In this document: positions 16,194 through 30,186 of the stretch, piece by piece
Layout: every line of letters starts with the position of its first letter
How positions within the stretch are numbered: the first letter of the stretch is position 1
Assembly (NCBI RefSeq): GCF_014395425.1
Contig: NZ_CP060711.1
Span: 1,984,001-2,048,000, forward strand
DNA: 64,000 nucleotides
Direction of reading: 5' to 3'
Source of the DNA: Thermomonas brevis
GTDB taxonomy: Bacteria; Pseudomonadota; Gammaproteobacteria; Xanthomonadales; Xanthomonadaceae
Made by a program: the position numbers and the translations under genes
The notes under the pieces: generated by a model
What the model saw: the letters and a program-made list of their open reading frames with translations, nothing else
Database searches by the model: none
Told to the model about the DNA's origin: nothing

Positions 16194-19100
16194 ATGAAAC
16201 CGATGCCACGCCTGCACACCCGGAATCCGCTGTCCGCCGCGCTCGCGCTCGCCCTGACCGCCGTCGTGGCGACCCCCGCGGTCGCCTTCGCCCAGCAGGC
16301 CGACCAGGCCGGGGCCAAGACCGCCACCGACCTCGACAAGGTCACCGTCACCGGCTACCGCTACTCCATCGAAAAGAGCCTCGACCAGAAGCGCGAAGCG
16401 AACGCGGTGGTGGAAATCATCACCGCCGAGGACGTGGGCAAGTTCCCCGACAAGAACGTGGCCGATGCGCTGCAGCGCGTGCCGGGCGTGATCGTCAGCC
16501 GCAGCGGCGGCGAGGGCAAGAACGTCAGCGTGCGCGGCCTGTCCTCGGAGCTGACCCTGACCGAGTTGAACGGCAACTACATCGCCACCGCGGAATCCAA
16601 CGGCGATCCGTCGCGCTCGTTCAACTACACGCTGCTGCCGTCGAACATGCTGTCCAGCGCCGAGCTGTTCAAGACGCCGGAAGCGCGCATCGACGAGGGC
16701 GGCGTCGGCGGCACCGTGATCCTGCACACGCGCCGCCCGCTGGAGATGGAGGCCAACACCGGCTTCGTGTCCGTCGAAGGCACCTGGGCCGACACCACCA
16801 AGACGACCGACGGCCAGTTCTCCGGCTCGTACGCCTGGCACGACCGGGACGACCGCTTCGGCGTGTTCGTCGGCTACACCCAGCAGAAGCGCACCACCCG
16901 CACCATGGGCGCCAGCACCGAGAGCTGGACGTGGTACGGCGACGACTACAACGCGCATCCGGCCACCGACGTCAACGGCAAGCCGTCGGACTTCAATTCC
17001 TACTGGTGGGGCTGGTCCGGCTTCAACGACCAGAACCATCCCTACACCGGCGCCTACGAAGACGGCTGGCCCACGCAGTGCGGCCAGTACTGCAACTTCA
17101 TGATGCCGACCTCGGTCAACCTCAGCGTCAAGGAAGAACAGCGCGAGCGCAAGGGCGGGCAGGTGACCCTGCAGTTCAAGCCGACCGACCGGCTGACGCT
17201 GACCGCGAACTACTTCCGCTTCGAGCTTTCGCAGAATTCGCAGACCAACACGCTGAAGATCCCGGAGTGGAACATCGCCCGCTATGCCGGCGACGGCAAC
17301 TGGGCCGGCGGCCGCCTGCTGGACGGCCTGACCTTCGATCCCAGCGGCACGGTAGTCACCGGCGCGCAGTACAGCAAGCACGCCGGCAAGGCGTACTACT
17401 GCAGCGAGGACGAGGCCGCCGACGCCGGCATGCCGTCGGGCGGCTGGGGCTCGGACGATTGCACCATCCCGACGCCGCAGATCACCGGCAGCTACAACCT
17501 CGAAAAGGCGCTGTCGCAAACCATGGACTTCGAGGCCGAATGGCTGGGCGAGTCGATCGACGCCCGCTTCAAGGCCGGCCGCACCTGGGCCAAGGGCGGT
17601 CCCTCGCTGCAGTTCTCGGTGCCGCTCAAGCCGCGCCGGCAGAACGAGGACGGCAGCTGGAGCCTGGGCAACTACCTCAGCGCGTGGAGCCTGACGGGCA
17701 CGCCGACGATGACGTTCTCGCCGGAACTGATGGAGAACCTGAAAGCCGGCATCCTGCAAGTCGATCTGGGTTCGACCGGTTCGTCGTGGACGCGCAACGA
17801 CACCGAGCAGAAGTACGCGCAGGCCGATTTCACGTGGCACAACGGCAACGACGATTTCCTCGACTCGTTGCAGTTCGGCGCGAAGTACCGCGATGGCGGC
17901 ATCCACCGCAGCACCGGCAACAGCTATTGGGCGTGCCCGGGTACCGATCCCGGCAACTACGAAAACCGCTACTGGAACGGCGGCTGCAACAGCGTTGCCA
18001 CCCAATTCTCGCCGGATTTCCTGTACGCGATGTCCAATCTTGCCGGCGGCATCAACGCCAGCGCGTATCCGGCCATCGATTTCCCGGCCTACATCGCCTA
18101 CCTCAACAGCACCTACGGCGACATGCAGACCCACGAGGAGGACAACTTCGTCTACAACGTCGACGAGAAGATCTTCTCCACCTATCTGCAGGCCAACTTC
18201 AAGACCGAGCGCCTGCGCGGCAACGTCGGCGTGCGTTTCGTGCGCACCAGGCAGCATGCCGATTCGACCGACAAGGTGACGTCCTACAACGACTATTTCT
18301 TCGACGATGCCAACGGCAATCCGCTGGCCTGCCAGCAGGGCGATGCGACACCGACGGGTGCGCCCGCCGGCACCAACTGCGGCAGCGAGGGGTACTGGAA
18401 GCTGTCGGACAGCCAGCAGCGCAGCGAATCGTTCGCGGTCAGCGGCATCGACCGCATCTACGACGACGTGCTGCCCAGCTTCAACATCGCCTACGACCTG
18501 ACCGACAACCTGCTGCTGCGCGCGGCGGCGTCCAAGGTGATCTCGCGCCCGAGCTATGGCGACATCGCCTATCCCGGCAGCCTGCAGTACTACAGCCAGG
18601 AATACGTCAACGACCGCCGCCTGACCGGCGGTGCGAACGAGGTGGGTTGGTATGGCTCGGGCAGCAACAAGAACCTGGAGCCGTATAGCGCCGACCAGTT
18701 CGACGTGGGGCTGGAGTGGTACTTCCATCCGGGCTCGGTGCTCGGCATGGGCGTGTTCCGCAAGAACGTCAGTAACTTCGCGGTGCCGGTCATCAACGAC
18801 GTGCAGATGGACGTCGGCGGCCAGACCGTGACGGTGCAGAACTACTCGACCAGCGCCGGCGGCCGCGACGCGGTGTCGCAGGGCGTCGAGCTTTACGCGC
18901 AGCACACGCTGTCCTTCGGCCTCGGCTTCCAGTTCAACTACACCTACAACGACACCAACGAGGCTGCCATCACGCTTGAGGACGGCACCGAGATCGGCAA
19001 GTCGCCGCTGGTCGGCAGCGCCAAGAACCAGACCAACTTCACCGTGTTCTACGAAACCGACAAGTTCCTGGCGCGCGCGTCCTACAACCGCCGCGGCGAA

Positions 19101-19328
19101 GTGGTGGACGGCCTGGTCAACGGCCTGAACGTGTACGAGGAACCGTACAGCCAGGTCGACCTCAACGTGGCGTACAGCTTCACCCCGGCGCTGAGCCTGA
19201 CCGCCTCGGTGCTGAACCTGACGCAGGAAGAATCGCGCTCGCACCTGGGCAACGACACCAAGGACCGCTTCTATTCCAACGGCTACACCGGCCGCATCCT
19301 CTACTTGGGCGCGACCTGGAAGTTCTGA
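16194..19328 (+). CDS. TonB-dependent receptor of the mannose locus
   Basis: This outer-membrane active transporter takes up large glycans using energy from TonB. The 1044-residue product has a signal peptide (to about AFAQ, residue 33), a plug domain with [20 protein letters not shown] and [10 protein letters not shown], and a beta-barrel ending in the aromatic C-terminus [10 protein letters not shown]. This plug pattern is characteristic of the Xanthomonas/Caulobacter receptor subfamily tied to carbohydrate loci. The ATG at 16194 follows GAGGGG. It is divergent from the mannosidase operon and flanked by operator-like palindromes, so mannosylated glycans are the likely cargo. A strong terminator follows. 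Confidence 0.94.
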   Translation: MKPMPRLHTRNPLSAALALALTAVVATPAVAFAQQADQAGAKTATDLDKVTVTGYRYSIEKSLDQKREANAVVEIITAEDVGKFPDKNVADALQRVPGVIVSRSGGEGKNVSVRGLSSELTLTELNGNYIATAESNGDPSRSFNYTLLPSNMLSSAELFKTPEARIDEGGVGGTVILHTRRPLEMEANTGFVSVEGTWADTTKTTDGQFSGSYAWHDRDDRFGVFVGYTQQKRTTRTMGASTESWTWYGDDYNAHPATDVNGKPSDFNSYWWGWSGFNDQNHPYTGAYEDGWPTQCGQYCNFMMPTSVNLSVKEEQRERKGGQVTLQFKPTDRLTLTANYFRFELSQNSQTNTLKIPEWNIARYAGDGNWAGGRLLDGLTFDPSGTVVTGAQYSKHAGKAYYCSEDEAADAGMPSGGWGSDDCTIPTPQITGSYNLEKALSQTMDFEAEWLGESIDARFKAGRTWAKGGPSLQFSVPLKPRRQNEDGSWSLGNYLSAWSLTGTPTMTFSPELMENLKAGILQVDLGSTGSSWTRNDTEQKYAQADFTWHNGNDDFLDSLQFGAKYRDGGIHRSTGNSYWACPGTDPGNYENRYWNGGCNSVATQFSPDFLYAMSNLAGGINASAYPAIDFPAYIAYLNSTYGDMQTHEEDNFVYNVDEKIFSTYLQANFKTERLRGNVGVRFVRTRQHADSTDKVTSYNDYFFDDANGNPLACQQGDATPTGAPAGTNCGSEGYWKLSDSQQRSESFAVSGIDRIYDDVLPSFNIAYDLTDNLLLRAAASKVISRPSYGDIAYPGSLQYYSQEYVNDRRLTGGANEVGWYGSGSNKNLEPYSADQFDVGLEWYFHPGSVLGMGVFRKNVSNFAVPVINDVQMDVGGQTVTVQNYSTSAGGRDAVSQGVELYAQHTLSFGLGFQFNYTYNDTNEAAITLEDGTEIGKSPLVGSAKNQTNFTVFYETDKFLARASYNRRGEVVDGLVNGLNVYEEPYSQVDLNVAYSFTPALSLTASVLNLTQEESRSHLGNDTKDRFYSNGYTGRILYLGATWKF

Positions 19329-19371
19329 GCTCTCTCCTCCAGGGCTGTGTGGCGACACGCAGCCATTCTCC

Positions 19372-19408
19372 CGGCAGCCACATCCCCCAGGCGGCTGCCG
19401 TTTTTTTT
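19372..19408 (+). terminator. Rho-independent terminator after the receptor gene
   Basis: CGGCAGCC (19372-19379) pairs with GGCTGCCG (19393-19400) across a 13-nt loop and is followed directly by eight T residues. It ends the receptor transcript and isolates it from transaldolase. Confidence 0.9.
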
Positions 19409-19480
19409 CGCCGACCACCGCGCGGATCGATACGGCGCAAATGCGCGACAATCGCCGCATTCCCCACACTGCACGCACCC

Positions 19481-20422
19481 GTGACCAACCAGCTCGAACA
19501 GCTCCGCACCTTGTCCGCCGTGGTCGCCGACACCGGCGACATCGAGGCCATCGCCCGCTTCCGGCCGATGGACGCCACCACCAATCCCTCGCTGCTGCTG
19601 AAGGCGGCAGCGCTGCCGGCCTACGCTTCACACATCGACGCGGCGGTGGCGGCGGCCAGCGGCGACGACAAGGTGGGCGACGCCTGCGACCGCCTCGCCG
19701 TCGCCATCGGCGGCGAGATCCTCAAGCTGATCCCCGGCCGCGTCTCCACCGAAGTCGATGCGCGGCTGAGCTTCGACACCGAGGCCACCGTCGCCAAGGC
19801 CAGGCGCCTGGTGCAGCTGTATGCCGATGCCGGCATCGGTACCGACCGCCTGCTGATCAAGATCGCTTCGACCTGGGAAGGCATCCGCGCCGCCGAACGC
19901 CTGGAGCGCGAAGGCATCCACTGCAACCTGACCCTGCTGTTCTCGTTCGCGCAGGCGGTGGCCTGCGCCGAAGCGGGCGTGTTCCTGATCTCGCCGTTCG
20001 TGGGCCGCATCCTCGACTGGCATCTCGCCAACGGCATGGCCAAGCCGGCCGCGCCGCAGGACGATCCCGGCGTGCAGTCGGTGACGCGCATCTGGCAGCA
20101 CTACAAGCGCCACGGCTACGGCACGGTGGTGATGGGCGCGAGCTTCCGCAACACCGGCGAGGTGCTGGCGCTGGCCGGCTGCGACCGGCTGACGATCTCG
20201 CCCGAGCTGCTGGGCGAACTCGCGCAATCCGACGCCGCCGTGGAGCGCGCCCTGGCCGACGACGGGCAGCGCGCCGCGCCGCCGGCCGCGCTGGACGAAG
20301 CCGCGTTCCGCTGGCAGCACAACGAGGACGCGATGGCGACCGAGAAGCTCGCCGACGGCATCCGCAAGTTCGCCGCCGACCAGCGCAAGCTGGAAGCGCT
20401 GCTGGCGGCGAAGCTGGGCTGA
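19481..20422 (+). CDS. tal: Transaldolase
   Basis: This pentose-phosphate enzyme transfers dihydroxyacetone from sedoheptulose-7-phosphate to glyceraldehyde-3-phosphate. The 313-residue product has DATTNPSLL (31-39), the Schiff-base Lys in [11 protein letters not shown] (Lys127) and [11 protein letters not shown], as in TalB-type enzymes. The GTG at 19481 gives the canonical N-terminus (TNQLEQLR). The longer frame from 19349 includes the terminator and is rejected. No Shine-Dalgarno sequence is visible, so translation may be weak or leaderless. It ends 10 bp before ndh, suggesting an operon. Confidence 0.95.
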   Translation: MTNQLEQLRTLSAVVADTGDIEAIARFRPMDATTNPSLLLKAAALPAYASHIDAAVAAASGDDKVGDACDRLAVAIGGEILKLIPGRVSTEVDARLSFDTEATVAKARRLVQLYADAGIGTDRLLIKIASTWEGIRAAERLEREGIHCNLTLLFSFAQAVACAEAGVFLISPFVGRILDWHLANGMAKPAAPQDDPGVQSVTRIWQHYKRHGYGTVVMGASFRNTGEVLALAGCDRLTISPELLGELAQSDAAVERALADDGQRAAPPAALDEAAFRWQHNEDAMATEKLADGIRKFAADQRKLEALLAAKLG

Positions 20423-20432
20423 GGACGCGGCG

Positions 20433-21710
20433 ATGACGGCCGTCCGTCCGCGCGTGGCGATCGTCGGCGGCGGTTTCGCCGGCCTGTGGGCGGCGCGCGC
20501 GCTGGCGTCGGCGCCGGTGGAGATCGTGCTGGTCGATCGCGGCAACCACCACCTGTTCCAGCCGCTGCTCTACCAGGTCGCCACCGCCGGCCTGTCCGCG
20601 CCCGACATCGCCGCGCCGCTTCGGCATATTTTGCGGAAGCAGAAGAACGTCGAAGTGCGGATGGCGACAGTGATCGGCATCGATGCCGGCGCGAAGCGCA
20701 TCGCCCTGGACGACGGCGATACGCTCGAGTTCGACTACCTGCTGCTGGCCAGCGGTGCGACCCACGCCTACTTCGGCAACGACCAGTGGGCGCGGCACGC
20801 GCCGGGCCTGAAGACGCTGGACGACGCGCTGGACCTGCGCCGCAAGCTGCTGCTCGCGTTCGAGCGCGCCGAAGCGGCGACCGATCCGGCCGAGCGCGCC
20901 GCGTGGCTGAGCTTCGCCATCGTCGGCGGCGGCCCCACCGGCGTGGAGCTGGCCGGCACGCTGGCGGAGATCGCGCGCCATACGCTGAAGGACGAGTTCC
21001 GCCGCATCGACCCGGCCAGCGCGCGGGTGCGCCTGGTCGAAGCTGGGCCGCGCGTGCTGGCGGCGTTTCCGGAAGACCTGTCGGCGCAGGCGAAACGGCA
21101 GCTGGAAAAACTCGGCGTGGAAGTCTCGCTGGGCACGCCGGTGAAGGACATCACCTCAGACGGCTACGTGCTGGGCGATGCCTTCGTGCCGGCGAAGACG
21201 GTGGTGTGGGCGGCGGGCGTGGCGGCCTCGCCGCTGGGCGCGATGCTCGGCGTGCCGCTGGATCGCGCCGGCCGCGTGCAGGTGCGGCCCGACCTCGGCG
21301 TGCCGGGGCATCCGGACATCTTCGTCGCTGGCGACCTCGCCTCGCTGATGCAGGCCAACGGCCGGCCCGTGCCCGGCGTCGCGCCGGCGGCCAAGCAGAT
21401 GGGGCGCTATGTCGCGCAGGTCATTCGCGCGCGTCTGTTGGGCGGTGCGTCGCCGCCGCCGTTTGCTTACAAGGACTACGGCAATCTCGCCACCATTGGC
21501 CGCATGGCTGCGGTGGTCGACCTCGGCCGGCTGCGCTTCTCCGGCCTGCTGGCGTGGTGGTTCTGGCTGGTGATGCACGTGTTCTTCCTGATCGGCTTCC
21601 GCAACCGGCTGGTCGTGCTGCTCAACTGGTGGTGGGCGTACTGGAGCTACCAGCGCGCGGCGCGGATCATCCTCGGCGACGACGGCCGCGAGCCGTCGGC
21701 CTCGGAGTAG
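20433..21710 (+). CDS. ndh: Type II NADH:quinone oxidoreductase (NDH-2)
   Basis: This is a non-proton-pumping NADH dehydrogenase on the inner membrane. The 425-residue flavoprotein has two Rossmann motifs, IVGGGFAGL (about 9-17, FAD) and IVGGGPTGVE (about 165, NADH), plus DIFVAGDLA for flavin binding. It has a hydrophobic C-terminal tail with WWFWLVMHVFFLIGF and a Trp-rich WWWAYWSY segment that anchors it in the membrane. GAGGA precedes the start. It lies between tal and the TRIC-like gene in the same orientation with short gaps. Confidence 0.93.
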   Translation: MTAVRPRVAIVGGGFAGLWAARALASAPVEIVLVDRGNHHLFQPLLYQVATAGLSAPDIAAPLRHILRKQKNVEVRMATVIGIDAGAKRIALDDGDTLEFDYLLLASGATHAYFGNDQWARHAPGLKTLDDALDLRRKLLLAFERAEAATDPAERAAWLSFAIVGGGPTGVELAGTLAEIARHTLKDEFRRIDPASARVRLVEAGPRVLAAFPEDLSAQAKRQLEKLGVEVSLGTPVKDITSDGYVLGDAFVPAKTVVWAAGVAASPLGAMLGVPLDRAGRVQVRPDLGVPGHPDIFVAGDLASLMQANGRPVPGVAPAAKQMGRYVAQVIRARLLGGASPPPFAYKDYGNLATIGRMAAVVDLGRLRFSGLLAWWFWLVMHVFFLIGFRNRLVVLLNWWWAYWSYQRAARIILGDDGREPSASE

Positions 21711-21719
21711 GACGGAGCC

Positions 21720-22334
21720 ATGACCACGCTGCTGCTCGCCTTCGATCTGATCGGCACCTTCGTGTTCGCGCTCAGTGGCGGCACCCTGGCGGTGCGCCAG
21801 CGGCTGGACCTGTTCGGCGTGCTGGTGCTGTCCTGCGCGGCGGCGGTGTCCGGCGGCATCGTCCGCGACGTGCTGATCGGCGCGCATCCGCCGGCCTCGC
21901 TGGCCGACTGGCGCTACCTGGTCACGGCGATGGCGGCCGGGCTGGTCACGTTCCGCTGGCACGGCCTGATCGAGCGCCTGCGCAATCCGGTGCAGCTGTT
22001 CGACGCCGCTGGCCTCGCCCTGTTCGCGGTGCTCGGCACCGGCAAAGCGCTGGCGTTCGGGCTGTCGCCGTTCGCGGCGATGCTGCTGGGGATGGTGACG
22101 GGCATCGGCGGCGGCATCGCACGCGACGTGCTGGTGGCGCGCACGCCCGTCGTGCTGCAGGCCGAGCTGTACGCGGTGGCCGCGCTGGCCGGCGGCGGCG
22201 TGGTCGCGCTGGCCTCGGCCCTGCACCTGCCGCAGCATCCGGCGATGGTCGCCGGCGCGCTGGCCTGCTTCGGCCTGCGCTGGATGGCGCTGCGCCACGG
22301 CTGGCGGTTGCCGGTGGCGCGGCCGCGGGAGTAG
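21720..22334 (+). CDS. TRIC-like cation channel family protein (UPF0126)
   Basis: This 204-residue protein has about seven hydrophobic helices and two repeated halves, each with the family glycine motif: SGGIVRDVLIGAHPPA in the first half and GGGIARDVLVARTP in the second. Prokaryotic members of this family form trimeric potassium channels. The ATG lies 10 bp after the ndh stop, so it is likely the last gene of the tal-ndh operon. Its physiological role in this organism is unknown. Confidence 0.88.
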   Translation: MTTLLLAFDLIGTFVFALSGGTLAVRQRLDLFGVLVLSCAAAVSGGIVRDVLIGAHPPASLADWRYLVTAMAAGLVTFRWHGLIERLRNPVQLFDAAGLALFAVLGTGKALAFGLSPFAAMLLGMVTGIGGGIARDVLVARTPVVLQAELYAVAALAGGGVVALASALHLPQHPAMVAGALACFGLRWMALRHGWRLPVARPRE

Positions 22335-22344
22335 TCGTGCCCGT

Positions 22345-22812
22345 CTAGGCGCGATCGATGCGGCAGGCATAGCAGCCGCGGCGCGCGTAGTGCGCCTGCA
22401 GGAAGGCGACCTGCGGATCGGCGAAGAACCTGGCGATCAGGGCTTCGAGGCCGGTGCCCTCGACCACGTCCGCGTCGCGCATCCAGCCGCCGCCATCGTA
22501 GGCGCGTACCGAGAGCAGGCGGCCGAGCTGTTGCCGGGGGATAGCGTTGCGCACCCGCGCGGCGGTGCGCGCCCATTCGCCGACGAAGATCGGGCCGTCG
22601 GCGCGGTAGGGGGAGTCGGCGTCGAGGTGCCGCCAGTTCAACAGCAGCAAGGTCTGGCCCGGCGCGGCGTCTTGCAGGGTGATGCGGCAGGGGAACCCCG
22701 ATTCGCTGTCGGCGTGGATGCGCTGGATGCCGCGGGAACGCAACGCGGCGTCGTCCAGCCCGAACAGCGGCGCGAAGGGCTCGGGCGGCAATCCGGAAAC
22801 GATGTAGTTCAT
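22345..22812 (-). CDS. DUF1203 family protein
   Basis: This 155-residue soluble protein matches the DUF1203 pattern: LLLNWRHLDADSPYRADGPIFV in the middle (only part is quoted per motif), LSVRAYDGGGWMRDADVVEG, and a C-terminal HYARRGCYACRIDR. No biochemical function is known to me for the family. It is convergent with the TRIC-like gene (10-bp gap) and not obviously linked to it. Confidence 0.8.
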   Translation of the reverse strand: MNYIVSGLPPEPFAPLFGLDDAALRSRGIQRIHADSESGFPCRITLQDAAPGQTLLLLNWRHLDADSPYRADGPIFVGEWARTAARVRNAIPRQQLGRLLSVRAYDGGGWMRDADVVEGTGLEALIARFFADPQVAFLQAHYARRGCYACRIDRA

Positions 22813-22882
22813 GGCGGCGCTCCTGCAGTGGGAGCGCCAGCGTCGCAGGCGGGCCGGATTCGCGAACCCCGTTTCTTGCGCG

Positions 22883-23743
22883 CTATTTCTTCTTCGTGGC
22901 CGCGGGCGCGGCGGTCTTCGCCGTCTTCTTCGCGGCTTTCTTGGCGGTGTTGCCGACCGGCCTGGCGCGGAGGTGGTTGCCGTCCTCGTGCAATTCGAAC
23001 AGCTCGGTCGCGACGATCAGCGGCTTCAGCGTGCTGTAGCCGTAGTTCTTCGGGGTGAAGGAGCTGCGGTTGACGAGGTATTGGCCGACCGTTCCCAGGT
23101 GCGACCAGCCGTCTTCCCGCTTGCTCGCCTCGGTTGCGTTGCGTAGCAGGTTGACCAGCCCGGTATCGCCGCGCAGTTCGTTCTTCGTCTTCTTGCTGGG
23201 CTGGACCAGCCGGATCGTCGCCGTGCCGGCGGGCGCGGGCTGTGGCGTTGCCGCCGGAGCCGCCGCCGGGGCGGTAGGTTCCGCCCTCTGTTCCGGAGCG
23301 GGCGCGCTGTCTTCCTGCGCATCGACGTAGAAGAACACCGAGCACGCCCGCTTGAACGCCGTCGGCGCCTGCGATTTGCCGAAGCCGTAGACCTGCATGT
23401 TGGCGCTGCGCAGGCGCATCACCAGCGGGGTGAAATCCGAATCGCTGGACATCAGCGCGAAGGCGTCGAAGTCGCCGCCGTGCAGCAGGTCCATCGCCTC
23501 GATCACCATCGCCATGTCGGAGGCGTTGCCCTTGCTGGTGTAGGCGATCTGCTGCACCGGCTGGATGGCGTTGGATAGCAGCGCCTCGCGCCAGCCGCGG
23601 AGGTGCGGGCTGCCCCAGTCGCCGTAGGCGCGGCGCACGTTGGCCATGCCGAGGTCGGCGATCTCGCCCAGCACGTAGTCGAGGGTGGACACCGAGGCGT
23701 TGTCGGCATCGATCAGCAGGGCGATCCGCAGGCTGTTCTTCAT
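22883..23743 (-). CDS. NYN domain protein, putative nuclease with C-terminal OST-HTH-like domain
   Basis: The 286-residue product begins with a NYN/PIN-like domain: LRIALLIDADNAS (acidic Asp pair), KGNASDMAMVIEAMDLL and LMSSDSDFTPLVMRLR. These carry the conserved acidic residues of a metal-dependent ribonuclease fold. A Pro/Ala linker leads to a second domain (about 185-260) with LVNLLRNATEASKREDGW and the YSTLKPLI pattern of OST-HTH/LOTUS domains. It ends in a Lys/Ala-rich tail. RNA cleavage is inferred from family, not shown. It is transcribed after rpoH, separated by a terminator hairpin. Confidence 0.85.
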   Translation of the reverse strand: MKNSLRIALLIDADNASVSTLDYVLGEIADLGMANVRRAYGDWGSPHLRGWREALLSNAIQPVQQIAYTSKGNASDMAMVIEAMDLLHGGDFDAFALMSSDSDFTPLVMRLRSANMQVYGFGKSQAPTAFKRACSVFFYVDAQEDSAPAPEQRAEPTAPAAAPAATPQPAPAGTATIRLVQPSKKTKNELRGDTGLVNLLRNATEASKREDGWSHLGTVGQYLVNRSSFTPKNYGYSTLKPLIVATELFELHEDGNHLRARPVGNTAKKAAKKTAKTAAPAATKKK

Positions 23744-23785
23744 CGGCTGTCCTCCCCGGAAGACGGCAGCCTAGCAGCTAGAACG

Positions 23786-23815
23786 CGAACGGCCCGGATC
23801 GCTCCGGGCCGTTCG
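23786..23815 (-). terminator. Hairpin terminator after rpoH
   Basis: A perfect 13-bp stem (23786-23798 with 23803-23815) and a 4-nt loop lie 26 bp past the rpoH stop and before the NYN gene. No long T-run follows on the minus strand, so termination may be partial. Confidence 0.6.
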
Positions 23816-23841
23816 GTGTTGCATCGATGGCGAAGCGGCGC

Positions 23842-24708
<867 letters not shown>

Positions 24709-24733
24709 GGCGGGTTCCCTCATGCGGTCGATT

Positions 24734-24760
24734 CTAGCAGTCGCCATCTATGACTGCTAA
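24734..24760 (-). promoter_or_regulatory. CIRCE-like inverted repeat before rpoH
   Basis: On the minus strand TTAGCAGTC-N9-GACTGCTAG matches the HrcA operator TTAGCACTC-N9-GAGTGCTAA in layout, spacer length and 15 of 18 arm positions. The inner C-to-G change occurs in both arms, so symmetry is kept. The minus strand also offers TTAGCA and TAGAAT 18 bp apart as a possible promoter overlapping the site. Confidence 0.5.
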
Positions 24761-24880
24761 CCGGGCCGGAAGTTCTGAGCGTTGCATCCGTGGAACGCTG
24801 GCCCGTTCAACTTCCATTGGGCCATGCACCCCGTCAAGGCGATGTGGGGACGTTCCGGGCGGGGACAAGCCCGGCCCGGC

Positions 24881-24909
24881 TTGACAGCGCCGGCGACCGC
24901 GCCGATCCT
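24881..24909 (+). promoter_or_regulatory. Possible sigma-70 promoter of the thi operon
   Basis: A consensus TTGACA (24881-24886) is followed after 17 bp by GATCCT. This places transcription start just before the first riboswitch helix at 24918. The -10 match is weak. Confidence 0.4.
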
Positions 24910-24917
24910 CCCGCACA

Positions 24918-27862
<2,945 letters not shown>

Positions 27863-27863
<1 letters not shown>

Positions 27864-28060
27864 TGCGGCTGCGGGTCAACGGCGAATCGCGCGACGTTGC
27901 CGCCGGCACATTGGCCGCCGCGCTGGAGGAACTCGGCTACCTCGGCGCGCACGTCGCCACCGCGGTGAACGGCGCGTTCGTGCCGGCCTCCGCGCGTGCG
28001 GCCTGGCCGCTGCGCGAGGGCGACGCGCTGGAAATTCTCGCGCCGATGCAGGGAGGTTGA
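27863..28060 (+). CDS. thiS: Sulfur carrier protein ThiS
   Basis: This 65-residue ubiquitin-like protein carries sulfur as a C-terminal thiocarboxylate for thiazole synthesis. It starts [12 protein letters not shown] and ends in the required Gly-Gly (LAPMQGG). Its start overlaps the thiO stop in TGATG, and thiG begins one base after its stop. Confidence 0.96.
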
Positions 28061-28061
28061 G

Positions 28062-28832
28062 ATGCGCGTCTACGATGTCGAACTGGCTTCGCGGCTGTGG
28101 CTGGGGACATCCCGCTATCCCTCGCCGGCCGTCCTCGCCGAGGTCGTGCGCGGCGCGGGCTGCGATCTGGTCACCGTGTCGCTGCGCCGGGAAAGCGCGG
28201 CGCAGCGCGCCGGGCAGGACTTCTGGGCGCTGGTCGGCGGCCTCGGCGTGCGGGTGCTGCCCAACACCGCCGGCTGCCACACGGTGAAGGAGGCCGTCGC
28301 CACCGCGCACATGGCGCGCGAAGTGTTCGGAACAACGTGGATCAAGCTGGAAGTGATCGGCGAGGGCGAATTGCTGCAGCCGGAGGTGTTCGGGCTGGTC
28401 GAGGCCGCGCGCATCCTCGGCGAGGACGGCTTCCGGGTGTTCCCTTACACCACCGCCGACCTCGGCGTGGCCGAACGCCTGCTCGATGCCGGCTGCCGCG
28501 TGCTGATGCCGTGGGGCGCGCCGATCGGCAGCGGACGCGGGCTGGTCGATCCCTTCGCGCTGCGTGCGCTGCGCGCGCGCTTTCCCAGCGTGCCGATGGT
28601 GGTCGACGCCGGCCTCGGCCTGCCGTCGCACGCGGCGGCGGCGATGGAGCTGGGCTTCGATGCGGTGCTCGCCAACACCGCGGTCGCGCTGGCCGCCGAT
28701 CCGGCGCGCATGGCCGCGGCCTTCGCCGACGCGGTGCGCGCCGGCCATGCCGCGCACGCGGCCGGGCCGATGCCGCCGCGCGATTTCGCCGAACCGTCCA
28801 CGCCGGTCGTGGGCCAGGCGTGGCGGCCATGA
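28062..28832 (+). CDS. thiG: Thiazole synthase ThiG
   Basis: ThiG condenses deoxyxylulose-5-phosphate, dehydroglycine and ThiS-thiocarboxylate to the thiazole phosphate. The 256-residue TIM-barrel product has the Schiff-base Lys in [11 protein letters not shown] (Lys95). Other family motifs are [28 protein letters not shown], and [25 protein letters not shown] lies before the ATG. The stop overlaps the thiE start in ATGA. Confidence 0.97.
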   Translation: MRVYDVELASRLWLGTSRYPSPAVLAEVVRGAGCDLVTVSLRRESAAQRAGQDFWALVGGLGVRVLPNTAGCHTVKEAVATAHMAREVFGTTWIKLEVIGEGELLQPEVFGLVEAARILGEDGFRVFPYTTADLGVAERLLDAGCRVLMPWGAPIGSGRGLVDPFALRALRARFPSVPMVVDAGLGLPSHAAAAMELGFDAVLANTAVALAADPARMAAAFADAVRAGHAAHAAGPMPPRDFAEPSTPVVGQAWRP

Positions 28833-29437
28833 TCCGGCTCGACCCGTTCTATCCGGTAGTGGACAGCGCCGCCTGGGTGCGGCGGCTGCTGCCGCTGGGC
28901 GTGAAACTGGTGCAACTGCGCATCAAGGCGCAGCCGCCGGAGGCGATCCGCCGCGAAGTGGATGACGCGCTCGCCTGCGCCCGCCGCCACGGCGCGCAGC
29001 TGGTGGTGAACGATCACTGGCGGATCGCCCTCGATGCCGGCGCCGATTTCGTGCACCTGGGACAGGAGGATCTGGACGGGGCCGACCTGCCCGCGCTGTG
29101 CCGGCATGCGCTGCGGCTGGGCATCAGTACGCACAGCCATGAGGAACTGGAGCGCGCGCTGGCGCTGGCTCCGGACTACATCGCGCTCGGCCCGGTGTAT
29201 CCGACCGCGCTGAAGGCGATGCCGTGGGCGCCGCAGGGGCTGGCGCGATTGCGCGAATGGAAGCGGCGGATCGGCGCGCTGCCGCTGGTCGCGATCGGCG
29301 GCCTCACCCTGGAGCGTGCGGCGGGCTGTTTCGATGCCGGCGCGGACGCGCTGGCGATGGTCGGCGACATCGTGCTGCATCCGGATCCGGAGGCGCGCGC
29401 CGCGGCCTGGCTGCGGGCGACGCGGCCGCGCGCATGA
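28829..29437 (+). CDS. thiE: Thiamine phosphate synthase ThiE
   Basis: ThiE joins HMP-PP and thiazole phosphate to thiamin phosphate. The 202-residue barrel has [51 protein letters not shown] and the phosphate-binding AIGGLTLE. These are close to canonical; the usual T(K/X)TK loop reads PTALKAMPW here. It overlaps both thiG and thiD by 4 bp, so the order thiC-O-S-G-E-D forms one translationally coupled unit. Confidence 0.93.
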   Translation: MIRLDPFYPVVDSAAWVRRLLPLGVKLVQLRIKAQPPEAIRREVDDALACARRHGAQLVVNDHWRIALDAGADFVHLGQEDLDGADLPALCRHALRLGISTHSHEELERALALAPDYIALGPVYPTALKAMPWAPQGLARLREWKRRIGALPLVAIGGLTLERAAGCFDAGADALAMVGDIVLHPDPEARAAAWLRATRPRA

Positions 29438-30186
29438 GGCCGGTCGCGCTCAGCATCGCCGGATCGGACTCGTCGGGCGGCGCCGGCATCCAGGCCGACC
29501 TGTCCGCGTTCGCGGCGTTCGGCGTGCACGGCGCCACCGCGATCACCGCCGTCACTGCGCAGAACCGCGCGGGCGTGCGCGCGGTGCAGACAGTGCCGCC
29601 GGCGCTGGTGCGCGCGCAGATCGATGCGGTGTTCGACGACGGCGAGGTGCGTGCGGCCAAGCTGGGCATGCTGGCCGAAGCCGGGATCGTGGACGCGGTG
29701 GCGGACGCGCTGGTGCGGCGTCGCCCGCGCTGGCTGGTGATCGATTCGGTGATGGTCGCCAGCAGCGGCGCGTGCCTGCTGCGCGAGGACGCCGTCGCGG
29801 CGCTGCGCGCCAGGCTGCTGCCGCTGGCCGACTGCCTCACCCCCAACCTCGACGAGGCCGTCGCGCTGCTGGATGTCCCGCGCGCGGCGAACGAAGCGCA
29901 GATGCTCGAACAGGGCCGCGCCCTGCTGGCGCTGGGCGCCCGCGCGGTGCTGATGAAGGGAGGCCACGCGCCGCTGCCGGAGGCGGTCGACCTGCTGGTG
30001 CAGCCGCAGGGCGCGCGCCGTTTTTCCGCGCCGTGGGTCGTCGGCGCCGATACCCACGGCACCGGTTGCAGGCTGTCCGCCGCCATCGCCGCCGGCCTGG
30101 CCCGCGGCGACGCGCTGGAAGCGGCGGTGGACGCGGCCAAGCGCCACCTGGGCGAACACCTGCGCGGCAGGCTCAGTCCAGCTTGA
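29434..30186 (+). CDS. thiD: Hydroxymethylpyrimidine/phosphomethylpyrimidine kinase ThiD
   Basis: ThiD phosphorylates HMP and HMP-P to HMP-PP, the pyrimidine substrate of ThiE. The 250-residue ribokinase-fold protein has [17 protein letters not shown] at the N-terminus, LTPNLDEA, and [15 protein letters not shown] containing the catalytic Cys/anion hole. It ends the thi operon and overlaps the convergent ung gene by 14 bp. Confidence 0.96.
   Translation: MRPVALSIAGSDSSGGAGIQADLSAFAAFGVHGATAITAVTAQNRAGVRAVQTVPPALVRAQIDAVFDDGEVRAAKLGMLAEAGIVDAVADALVRRRPRWLVIDSVMVASSGACLLREDAVAALRARLLPLADCLTPNLDEAVALLDVPRAANEAQMLEQGRALLALGARAVLMKGGHAPLPEAVDLLVQPQGARRFSAPWVVGADTHGTGCRLSAAIAAGLARGDALEAAVDAAKRHLGEHLRGRLSPA

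Noticed and set aside
16113..19631. 1172-codon minus-strand ORF opposite the TonB receptor
   Set aside because: Antisense shadow with Val/Ala/Gly/Arg/His-rich product and no motif; the receptor on the plus strand is complete.
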